The position numbers and the translations under genes were made by a program. From Scytonematopsis contorta HA4267-MV1 (GTDB taxonomy: Bacteria > Cyanobacteriota > Cyanobacteriia > Cyanobacteriales > Nostocaceae), in NCBI GenBank assembly GCA_019359035.1, contig JAHHIC010000001.1, positions 1-36,499 on the forward strand: a DNA stretch of 36,499 nucleotides, read 5' to 3'. Shown piece after piece: positions 25,613 to 32,636 of the stretch. The notes beneath the pieces are model-generated. The model worked only from the letters and a program-made list of their open reading frames with translations. It had not been told where the DNA came from and did no database searches. Numbering within the stretch: position 1 is the stretch's first letter; every line of letters begins with the position of its first letter.

Positions 25613-26356
25613 ATGTTGTTGCATTTGAGTACCTGGCAAGAAGTCGAAAATTACTTACAGCAGTCCCAGGGTATTATTATCCCTATTGGTTCCACAGAGC
25701 AGCATGGGCCGACGGGGTTAATTGGAACTGACGCAATATGTGCCGAAGCAATTGCACGTGGTGTGGGAGAAGCGACCCAAGCAATTGTCGCACCAACAAT
25801 TAATGTGGGGATGGCACTACATCATACAGCCTTTCCCGGAACAATTAGCTTGCGTCCCAGCACTATGATTTTAGTATTGTGGGACTATATTAGCTGTTTA
25901 ACAAAATCTGGTTTTACCAAGTTCTACTTTATTAATGGGCATGGTGGTAATATAGCCACACTCAAAGCAGCTTTTTCGGAAACCTATGCGCGTTTAGCAG
26001 ATTTAAATATCCAAAACGCGGATAAAGTACAATGTCAAGTCGCAAACTGGTTCATGTGCGGTTCTGTATATAAGCTAGCCAAAGAACTATATGGGGATGA
26101 AGAAGGCTCCCACGCAACACCGAGTGAGGTTGCTGTGACTCAATATGTTTATCCAGAAGCAATCAAGCAAGCGTATCTTTCTCCTGAGGTCAGCAAGGGT
26201 CACAGAATTTATAGTGCTGCTGATTTTCGCAGTCGTTATCCCGATGGTAGGATGGGTTCTAATCCCGTTTTGGCAACACCTGAACATGGTAAACAGTTTT
26301 ACGATTTGGCTGTAAAGGAACTCAGCAATGGGTATCTGGAGTTTGTCAACGCATAA
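25613..26356 (+). CDS. Creatininase-family amidohydrolase
   Basis: 247 residues from ATG 25613 (an in-frame GTG at 25574 would add 13). Metal-binding residues of the family are visible: Glu29 and His31 in GSTEQHGPTG, Asp40 in GTDAICAEAIA, His in NGHGGN, and Glu in EEGSHATPSE. Members include creatininase, MftE-type peptidases and amidohydrolases of riboflavin or F420 metabolism; the substrate here is unknown. The conserved HHTAFPGTISLRP stretch is also typical. It follows a cupin remnant and is convergent with the malic enzyme gene. Confidence 0.9.
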   Translation: MLLHLSTWQEVENYLQQSQGIIIPIGSTEQHGPTGLIGTDAICAEAIARGVGEATQAIVAPTINVGMALHHTAFPGTISLRPSTMILVLWDYISCLTKSGFTKFYFINGHGGNIATLKAAFSETYARLADLNIQNADKVQCQVANWFMCGSVYKLAKELYGDEEGSHATPSEVAVTQYVYPEAIKQAYLSPEVSKGHRIYSAADFRSRYPDGRMGSNPVLATPEHGKQFYDLAVKELSNGYLEFVNA

Positions 26357-26587
26357 GAACCCCAACCCTAAAAAACCCCACCCAACCCCAAAAAACCCCA
26401 CCCAACCCCCTCCCCGCACGCGGGGAAGGGGCTACGATGTATTTCATTTGTTCAGCTATTCAAATGAGTTTGATTTAAACAAAAATATTAACCGCAACTA
26501 ATAAGTTGAGAGTAGTATATATGCTTACATTTAACTAAATCGTAGCCCCCTCCCCGTTTACGGGGAGGGGGTTGGGGGTGGGGTTCT
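26356..26587. mobile_element. Nested inverted-repeat element, copy 3 (MITE-like)
   Basis: Fills the convergent gap between the creatininase and malic enzyme genes, ending 7 bp before the latter's stop. Arms hold AACCCCACCCAACCCC-type runs (partly duplicated on the left) and an inner hairpin CTCCCCGCACGCGGGGAAG on the left, CTCCCCGTTTACGGGGAG on the right, bounded by CTACGA/TCGTAG as in the copy at 14155. The central 110 bp is AT-rich and unrelated to the centre of the other copy. It may serve as bidirectional terminator. Confidence 0.85.
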
Positions 26588-26593
26588 CTTTAT

Positions 26594-27985
26594 TTAACAA
26601 CGAGCGATTCCTTCGGTACGAGCAGCTTTCTGCACCGCACCAGCAACAGCAGGAGCAACTCGTTTATCAAACACAGAGGGGATAATATGTTCCTTGTCTA
26701 AATCTGTTGGTTTAACCAAAGACGCTATCGCACTAGCAGCCTCTAAGCACATAGAATTAGTAATCACAGATGCACGGCAATCCAAAGCACCGCGAAAGAC
26801 TCCTGGGAAAGCCAGAACGTTATTAATCTGATTCGGGTAATCACTGCGTCCAGTTGCAACAATTGCGACATCATTATAAATTAACTCTGGCTGAATTTCC
26901 GGTATCGGATTTGCCATAGCAAAAACAATCGGGTCTTTAGCCATAGAGCGTACCATTTCCGGAGTTAAAACCCCCGGAGCGCTTAAACCAATAAATACGT
27001 CAGCACCTTGTACCCCTCCAGCAAGAGTACCTTGGGCCTTAACTGCAAATTCTTTTTTCTCTTCGGTTAAATCAGTACGACTGGTAGAAATAATTCCCTT
27101 AGAATCGCACATCCAAATTTTTGTTGCACCAGCTTTTTGTAATAAACGTGCAACCGCAACTCCTGCAGCACCAGCACCATTAATGATAATGCGAACTTGC
27201 TCTATTGGTTTATTTACTAATTTCAAAGAATTAAATAAAGCAGCTAAAGTAACGATAGCTGTACCATGTTGGTCATCATGAAAAACAGGTATATCTAATT
27301 CTTCTCGCAATCTCGCTTCGATTTCAAAGCAACGGGGTGCAGCAATATCTTCTAAATTCACACCCCCAAACACCGGAGCTATATTTTTCACTGCTTGTAT
27401 AATTTCTTCGGTGTCTTGTGTTGCTAAACAGATAGGGAAAGCATCGATACCAGCAAATTCCTTAAACAACATTGCTTTACCTTCCATTACTGGTAAAGCA
27501 GCTTCTGGTCCCAAATTACCAAGCCCTAAAACTGCACTACCGTCTGTAACAACCGCAACAGTATTTTTCTTGATAGTTAAATTGTAAACTTCTTCAGGAT
27601 TTTGGGCTATTGCTTTACAAATCCGACCAACACCTGGGGTGTAAGCCATTGCTAAGTCAGAAACGTTATTTAAGGGAATTCTGCTGTTGACGCTTATTTT
27701 ACCCCCGCGATGTATATTGAAAGTGCGGTCGTAAACATCCAGTACCTTCAAATCTGGCAATGCTTTGACTGCTTGTACAATAGTTTCTGCATGGTCTACG
27801 CTAGAAGCATCGACAGTAATATCGCGAATTGAAACCCTGTTAGTCTGCTCGATTAAATCTATTTGACCAAAATTTCCACCACTATTGGCAATAGCCTGTG
27901 TCGCAACAGCTAACATCCCTATACGGTTAGGAATTTCCAAACGAATCGTTAAACTAAAACTGGAATTTGGGGTTAAGTTTGCCAT
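26594..27985 (-). CDS. NAD(P)-dependent malic enzyme with N-terminal ACT domain
   Basis: 463 residues. Malic enzyme oxidatively decarboxylates malate to pyruvate. An ACT-like domain occupies the first 85 residues (SLTIRLEIPNRIGMLAVATQ), suggesting control by a small molecule. Then SRIPLNNVSDLAMAYTPGVG, the catalytic Lys region VMEGKAMLFKEFAG, metal-binding FHDDQHGTA, the Rossmann motif IIINGAGAAGVAVARLL, and FAMANPIPEI with ATGRSDYPNQINNVLAFPG. This is the short bacterial type also known with an ACT domain in cyanobacteria and Gram-positives. Complete, ATG start. Cofactor preference cannot be read with certainty. Confidence 0.95.
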   Translation of the reverse strand: MANLTPNSSFSLTIRLEIPNRIGMLAVATQAIANSGGNFGQIDLIEQTNRVSIRDITVDASSVDHAETIVQAVKALPDLKVLDVYDRTFNIHRGGKISVNSRIPLNNVSDLAMAYTPGVGRICKAIAQNPEEVYNLTIKKNTVAVVTDGSAVLGLGNLGPEAALPVMEGKAMLFKEFAGIDAFPICLATQDTEEIIQAVKNIAPVFGGVNLEDIAAPRCFEIEARLREELDIPVFHDDQHGTAIVTLAALFNSLKLVNKPIEQVRIIINGAGAAGVAVARLLQKAGATKIWMCDSKGIISTSRTDLTEEKKEFAVKAQGTLAGGVQGADVFIGLSAPGVLTPEMVRSMAKDPIVFAMANPIPEIQPELIYNDVAIVATGRSDYPNQINNVLAFPGVFRGALDCRASVITNSMCLEAASAIASLVKPTDLDKEHIIPSVFDKRVAPAVAGAVQKAARTEGIARC

Positions 27986-28057
27986 CGGAATTTTTTAGGT
28001 TAAAAAGTAGAATGTGACACACTAATCATTCTTCATCAAAATGGACACAATCAGATT

Positions 28058-28087
28058 TGTAGAGACGCGACATGTCGCGTCTCTACA
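28058..28087. repeat. GTAGAGAC palindrome, copy 4
   Basis: TGTAGAGAC, core GCGACATGTCGC, GTCTCTACA, a perfect 30-bp palindrome between the malic enzyme start and the downstream psbA stop. Confidence 0.92.
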
Positions 28088-28130
28088 TTGGGTGCAACGA
28101 TAAATTTAATTACCATAAATAGTCATCACA

Positions 28131-28155
28131 AAAAAAGGTGGGCACAACACCCACC
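28131..28155 (-). terminator. Rho-independent terminator of the downstream psbA
   Basis: On the minus strand: GGTGGG-TGTTGTG-CCCACC followed by six T. It lies 35 bp after the psbA stop codon. Confidence 0.8.
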
Positions 28156-28189
28156 CAACACATTCAGTTGTTTTTAGCAATGCAAAGCC

Positions 28190-29269
28190 TTAACCGTGAA
28201 TTACCGGAGACTGCATCGCCACAGGTTGAGCTTGGCCAGCAGCCAAGTCTAATGGGAAGTTATGCGCGTTACGTTCATGCATTACTTCCATACCTAAATT
28301 TGCGCGGTTCAAAACATCAGCCCAAGTGTTAATAACACGTCCCTGAGAATCAAGCACTGATTGGTTAAAGTTGAAACCGTTGAGGTTAAATGCCATCGTG
28401 CTGATACCCAATGCAGTGAACCAGATACAAACCACAGGCCAAGCACCTAAGAAGAAGTGCAAGCTACGGCTGTTGTTAAAGCTAGCGTATTGGAAAATCA
28501 GACGACCGAAATAACCATGTGCAGCAACAATATTGTAGGTTTCTCCTTCTTGGCCGAACTTGTAGCCATTATTTTGAGACTCATTTTCATTTGTTTCTCT
28601 TACCAGCGAAGAAGTCACCAAAGAGCCATGCATTGCGCTGAACAGAGAACCACCAAATACACCTGCAACACCCAACATATGGAAGGGGTGCATCAAAATA
28701 TTATGTTCAGCTTGGAACACAAACATAAAATTAAACGTGCCGCTAATACCCAAAGGCATACCATCAGAGAAACTACCTTGACCAATTGGGTAAATTAAGA
28801 AAACAGAAGTCGCAGCCGCAACTGGTGCAGAGTAAGCCACACAAATCCAAGGACGCATCCCTAAACGGTAGCTTAATTCCCATTGCCTTCCTAACCAGCA
28901 GAAAATGCCGATAAGAAAATGGAAAACTATCAGCTGATAAGGACCACCGTTATAAAGCCACTCATCCATCGAAGCAGCTTCCCAAATAGGATACAAATGC
29001 AAACCAATTGCATTAGATGAAGGTATGATAGCGCCGGATATTATGTTATTACCGTAAATCAAAGAACCTGCTACTGGCTCGCGTATACCATCTATATCAA
29101 CAGGTGGTGCTGCAATAAAGCCAATTATGAAACAAATAGTAGCACTTAGCAGTGTGGGAATCATGAGAACACCAAACCAACCTACATATAATCGGTTCTC
29201 GGTGCTGGTGACCCACTGGCAGAATCTATCCCACGGGCTACTGTCGCCTCTGCGTATTGTTGTGGTCAT
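28190..29269 (-). CDS. psbA: Photosystem II D1 protein, divergent copy
   Basis: 359 residues, D1 reaction-centre protein. By canonical numbering all manganese-cluster ligands are kept (Asp170, Glu189, His332, Glu333, Asp342, Ala344), as are Tyr161 (YPIGQG region), His190, His198, His215, Ser264 and His272, so it is a functional-type D1 and not a ChlF-like rogue. Residue 130 is Gln (LGRQWEL), the low-light D1:1 state. Differences from the neighbouring copy: a one-residue N-terminal deletion, Trp at position 126 where D1 has Tyr, Leu at 93 (GLHLYP), Met in AASMDEW, and a shifted C-terminal tail after Ala344. It lies 608 bp after the standard copy on the same strand and has its own terminator, so it is probably expressed separately under a special condition. 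Confidence 0.96.
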   Translation of the reverse strand: MTTTIRRGDSSPWDRFCQWVTSTENRLYVGWFGVLMIPTLLSATICFIIGFIAAPPVDIDGIREPVAGSLIYGNNIISGAIIPSSNAIGLHLYPIWEAASMDEWLYNGGPYQLIVFHFLIGIFCWLGRQWELSYRLGMRPWICVAYSAPVAAATSVFLIYPIGQGSFSDGMPLGISGTFNFMFVFQAEHNILMHPFHMLGVAGVFGGSLFSAMHGSLVTSSLVRETNENESQNNGYKFGQEGETYNIVAAHGYFGRLIFQYASFNNSRSLHFFLGAWPVVCIWFTALGISTMAFNLNGFNFNQSVLDSQGRVINTWADVLNRANLGMEVMHERNAHNFPLDLAAGQAQPVAMQSPVIHG

Positions 29270-29690
29270 GAATGGTTATGATTAGTAAAGATATAAAGTA
29301 CAGAAAACGAATTATCTCAATTCCCCGAAGGAGTTGAGATTTTTTTCTCGGAAATCCATTCTCAGAAAAGTTTAAATGAAAACAAAGTTGTCTCTGTTGT
29401 CTCATCTTGAACTTTTCTTTGAAATCAGTTTGACAAAACAGATACCTTTTCCGATGTCTGATAAATCTTTTCTACATTAATTTACTCTGATTTGTCCAAT
29501 AACTTTTATGAGCGTTTGTGAAGCGTTTTATATTTAAATTAAGATTTTCTAGTTTAAAAGAAGTAATTACTTCAGTTAATATTTAGGATAATTACAGATT
29601 AGTTCATACATATTTATTTTTATCTCATCAACAAGGAGACTTATTGATTAATTACTGATATTAATAACAACTATACAAACAGTAATATTA
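29270..29690. other. Promoter/leader region of the divergent psbA
   Basis: About 420 bp, AT-rich, with no gene. It must contain the promoter of the downstream psbA. A small stem CTCAATTCCCCGAAGGAGTTGAG lies about 50 bp upstream of its start. No clear consensus promoter is visible to me. Confidence 0.5.
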
Positions 29691-29776
29691 CGAACCGCCA
29701 AGAGTCCAAGAAAGCCAAGAAAAACCAGTTTACTGACTCTTTCTTCTCTTGGCTAACTTGGCTTCTTGGCGGTTCG
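29691..29776. repeat. Inverted repeat between the two psbA genes
   Basis: Arms CGAACCGCCAAGAGTCCAAG... (29691-29724) and its near complement ending CTTGGCGGTTCG at 29776. Within the arms GCCAAGA-like heptamers recur. It can form a long hairpin and may be a non-autonomous repeat. Confidence 0.85.
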
Positions 29777-29787
29777 TGAACTAATAC

Positions 29788-29821
29788 AAAAAGCGCTCCC
29801 CATCTCTGAGAAACGCTTTTT
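29788..29821 (-). terminator. Rho-independent terminator of the upstream psbA
   Basis: AAAAAGCG pairs with CGCTTTTT across an 18-base loop region; on the minus strand the stem ends in a T run. It lies about 57 bp after the psbA stop. Confidence 0.75.
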
Positions 29822-29836
29822 ATTATTCTTAGTTAA

Positions 29837-29865
29837 TGGGAGACGTTATATATAACGTCTCTACA
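29837..29865. repeat. GTAGAGAC palindrome, copy 5
   Basis: GGGAGAC, core GTTATATATAAC, GTCTCTACA. It lies 12 bp after the stop of the upstream psbA. Confidence 0.88.
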
Positions 29866-29877
29866 TTGTTAGAAGAA

Positions 29878-30960
29878 TTAACCGTTGATTGCAGGAGCTT
29901 GAAGTGCAACAGGAGCCTCAACACCAGCAGCTAAGTCTAGAGGGAAGTTGTGAGCGTTACGCTCGTGCATTACTTCCATACCCAAGTTAGCGCGGTTGAT
30001 GATGTCAGCCCAAGTATTGATTACGCGACCTTCAGAATCAAGCACAGATTGGTTGAAGTTGAATCCGTTCAAGTTGAATGCCATTGTGCTGACACCCAAA
30101 GCTGTAAACCAGATACAAATTACAGGCCAAGCAGCTAAGAAGAAGTGCAAGCTGCGGCTGTTGTTGAAAGAAGCATATTGGAAAATCAAGCGACCAAAGT
30201 AACCGTGAGCAGCTACGATGTTGTAGGTTTCTTCTTCTTGACCGAATCTGTAACCGTAGTTTTGTGATTCGTTCTCAGTTGTTTCACGAACCAAGGAAGA
30301 AGTTACCAAGCTACCATGCATTGCGGAGAATAAAGAACCACCGAATACACCAGCTACACCCAACATGTGGAAGGGGTGCATCAAGATGTTGTGTTCAGCT
30401 TGGAACACCAACATGAAGTTGAAGGTTCCGGAGATACCCAAAGGCATACCATCAGAGAAAGAACCTTGACCGATGGGGTAAATCAAGAATACTGCGGTTG
30501 CAGATGCCAAAGGAGCAGAGTAAGCAACGCAAATCCAAGGACGCATACCCAAGCGGTAAGAAAGTTCCCACTGACGACCCAAGTAGGCAAAACAGCCAAT
30601 CAGGAAGTGGAATACTACCAACTGGTAAGGACCACCGTTGTACAACCACTCATCTAAGGAAGCTGCTTCCCAGATTGGGTAGAAGTGCAAACCGATAGCA
30701 TTTGAAGAAGGAATTACAGCACCAGAAATGATGTTGTTTCCATAAATCAAAGAACCAGCGACAGGCTCACGGATACCGTCGATATCTACTGGAGGCGCTG
30801 CTACGAAAGCAATGATGTAGCAGATGGTTGCCGATAAGAGAGTAGGAATCATCAATACACCGAACCAACCAACATATATGCGGTTCTCAGTACTGGTAAT
30901 CCACTCACAAAAACGGTCCCATACATTTCCGCTTTCGCGACGTTGTAAGGTGGTAGTCAT
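29878..30960 (-). CDS. psbA: Photosystem II D1 protein, standard copy
   Basis: 360 residues, the full normal length. D1 carries the primary charge-separating cofactors and most ligands of the oxygen-evolving Mn4Ca cluster in the thylakoid membrane. Asp170, Glu189, His190, His198, His215, Ser264, His272, His332, Glu333, Asp342 and Ala344 (the C-terminal processing site, LDLAA) are in place, Tyr126 is standard, and residue 130 is Gln (D1:1 type). ATG start, AAGG in the leader. It lies upstream of the divergent psbA with a terminator and repeats between, so they are tandem but separate units. Codon use is clean and more biased to C-ending codons than in neighbours, as expected for a highly expressed gene. 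Confidence 0.97.
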   Translation of the reverse strand: MTTTLQRRESGNVWDRFCEWITSTENRIYVGWFGVLMIPTLLSATICYIIAFVAAPPVDIDGIREPVAGSLIYGNNIISGAVIPSSNAIGLHFYPIWEAASLDEWLYNGGPYQLVVFHFLIGCFAYLGRQWELSYRLGMRPWICVAYSAPLASATAVFLIYPIGQGSFSDGMPLGISGTFNFMLVFQAEHNILMHPFHMLGVAGVFGGSLFSAMHGSLVTSSLVRETTENESQNYGYRFGQEEETYNIVAAHGYFGRLIFQYASFNNSRSLHFFLAAWPVICIWFTALGVSTMAFNLNGFNFNQSVLDSEGRVINTWADIINRANLGMEVMHERNAHNFPLDLAAGVEAPVALQAPAING

Positions 30961-31286
30961 GTGTTTATAATTGCCTTAAGTTTTTATTACTTAATACAGG
31001 TTAGTTTTTTATTCCCTGTGTTAATCATCTTTACATAGACGGAAATGATATCAATACCTTCGTTACATAACTTTACGTTAAAGCAATAATTTTTCATAAG
31101 TAATTCTTTGTAACCTTTATAAAGGTTAGCACTCATAAATTATCAACTTTTGTAAAGTTAATTCACGTTGATAACAAGCAGATGGATTACAAGCAAACTC
31201 ATCCACTTTGTTTAAGTTTTGTAAAGATTGAAAATACAATTAATAGCTAAATCAAATACTAAATATAAACAAAACATAAAGCCAAC
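30961..31286. promoter_or_regulatory. Upstream region of the standard psbA
   Basis: 326 bp of AT-rich sequence between psbA and the TPR gene. It holds the psbA promoter and leader. I see no other gene and cannot place the -35/-10 with confidence. Confidence 0.45.
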
Positions 31287-32318
31287 TCATCTTGGTAATG
31301 AGTTCATATTTTGCGCTTGTTGTAACAATTGAGCCGCACTATTAGCCCATTGCCCATTTCCTTGTGAACTATATAAATCTCTGGCATATTGCAATACCCT
31401 TACAGCCTCCACAAACTGTCGCAATCGCATAAAAGCTAAGCCTGCACCATAATAAGCGTTGGGATAGTTGGGGTTAGCCTCTGCTGATTTTCTAAAGGCG
31501 TCTAATGCTTCTTTTTCTTTTCCTTTATTGTATAATATTGAGCCAAGTTGATAATGGGCTTCTGCATACTTAGGATTAATTTTTACTGCTCTACGAAATG
31601 CATCTCTGGCTTTATCAATATTATTTTTTTGCAAATGGCATTCTCCCATGTGGTAGGCAGGTTCTGGAGCGTTTTTACTAAATTCAAGTGCTTTTTTAAA
31701 AGATTCTATAGCTCGCTCACAATTTCTTTGTTGTTTTTGCAACAAGCCCATATTGTAATGAGCCATGCCTAGTTTTGGGTCAAGGTCTATAGCTCTTTGT
31801 AGATAATCATTTGCTAGTTGCCAATTACTTCCTTCTAATAAAGCTCCACCTAAATTAGCGAAGGCTAAAGCAAGTTTTGGGTCTGCTTGAGTTGCTCGGT
31901 AAAACGCATCTGCTGCTAGTTGTAACTGTCCAGTTTGCCGCAACGCTAATCCCAAGTTGTAATAAGCTGGGGCTAAATTTGGGTCTATTTGTGTCGCTTG
32001 TCTAAAAGCTGCGATTGCTTCTTGAACTCTTCCTGCTTGCACTAACTGTATCCCCTGGTTTAGCCAGTCGGTTGCGCTTCGACTGAAATTTTGGGCTAAT
32101 GTTGGGGAGTGGGGAGTGGGGAGTGGGGAGTGGGTAGTGGGGAGTGGGTAGTTGGAAGAATTGCGAATTGCGTTCGCGTAGCGTGCCGCCTCGGCATATT
32201 GCGAATTGCGAATTGCTAACGCTGGTTGGCAAAAGTAATTGGCTAGTAAAAGTAACCCCAAAAGCTTGGAGTATAAAATTTTTAAGATTTTTCCTTTTTT
32301 ATCTGTTGATAGTTTCAT
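31287..32318 (-). CDS. Secreted TPR protein with repeat-encoded linker
   Basis: 343 residues. A signal peptide (LYSKLLGLLLLANYFCQPALA) is followed by about 37 residues coded by DNA repeats: IRNSQYAEAARYANAIRNSS from GCGAATT heptamers and another dispersed repeat, and YPLPTTHSPLPTPHSP from CCCCACT heptamers. From about residue 80, seven or so TPR units follow (AIAAFRQATQIDPNLAPAYY, LALAFANLGGALLEGSNW, AIESFKKALEFSKNAPEPAY, ARDAFRRAVKINPKYAEAHY and others). It is likely an exported scaffold protein. The repeat insertion keeps the frame and lies next to the cleavage site, so it becomes the N-terminus of the mature protein. A lipoprotein reading via the Cys in NYFCQP is possible. Confidence 0.85.
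   Translation of the reverse strand: MKLSTDKKGKILKILYSKLLGLLLLANYFCQPALAIRNSQYAEAARYANAIRNSSNYPLPTTHSPLPTPHSPTLAQNFSRSATDWLNQGIQLVQAGRVQEAIAAFRQATQIDPNLAPAYYNLGLALRQTGQLQLAADAFYRATQADPKLALAFANLGGALLEGSNWQLANDYLQRAIDLDPKLGMAHYNMGLLQKQQRNCERAIESFKKALEFSKNAPEPAYHMGECHLQKNNIDKARDAFRRAVKINPKYAEAHYQLGSILYNKGKEKEALDAFRKSAEANPNYPNAYYGAGLAFMRLRQFVEAVRVLQYARDLYSSQGNGQWANSAAQLLQQAQNMNSLPR
32104..32215. repeat. STRRs inside the TPR coding sequence
   Basis: Seven GGGGAGT/GGGTAGT heptamers (32104-32152), then GCGAATT-type heptamers on either side of GCGTTCGCGTAGCGTGCCG (about 32160-32215). The block is in frame with the gene. Confidence 0.92.
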
Positions 32319-32342
32319 TGATATCTAAGTCCAAAATTAAGA

Positions 32343-32379
32343 AAGCAGTTAGCAGTTAGCAGTCAACAGTTAACAGTTA
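32343..32379. repeat. Short AGCAGTT/CAACAGT heptamer run
   Basis: Five heptamers (AGCAGTT, AGCAGTT, AGCAGTC, AACAGTT, AACAGTT) just upstream of the TPR gene start on the minus strand. Confidence 0.85.
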
Positions 32380-32612
32380 TAAATATTTAACAAATAGTTG
32401 GCTACAAGTGCTGATGTTCAAATTATCTACAAAAAAATATAAATATATACACTAAAATTGTTTTTACTTAACTTTTCTTGAACTAAATCTTACAACAAAC
32501 TACGATTGTTTGCGGTTGTGGATATACAAAGTTAATGTTGGGTTAAACACGTGATAATGAAGCCCAAGAACGAGTTTCTATTCCCGAATAAATCAGGCTT
32601 AGACGGCATATT

Positions 32613-32636
32613 ATGACCGTTAAGGAGGTTTTATGA
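32613..32636 (+). CDS. Possible 7-codon leader ORF overlapping the EF-G-like start
   Basis: ATG at 32613 reads MTVKEVL and stops at TGA 32634-32636, overlapping the ATG of the EF-G-like gene as ATGA. The Shine-Dalgarno AAGGAGG of the main gene lies inside it. It could couple or tune translation of the EF-G paralogue. No proof of translation. Confidence 0.25.
   Translation: MTVKEVL

Noticed and set aside
28190-29269. ChlF (chlorophyll f synthase) or microaerobic D1' identity for the divergent psbA
   Set aside because: All Mn-cluster ligands are present, and residues 80, 158 and 286 are the standard Gly, Phe and Thr.
28457-30698. Plus-strand frames opposite the psbA genes
   Set aside because: Antisense shadows of highly conserved D1 sequence.
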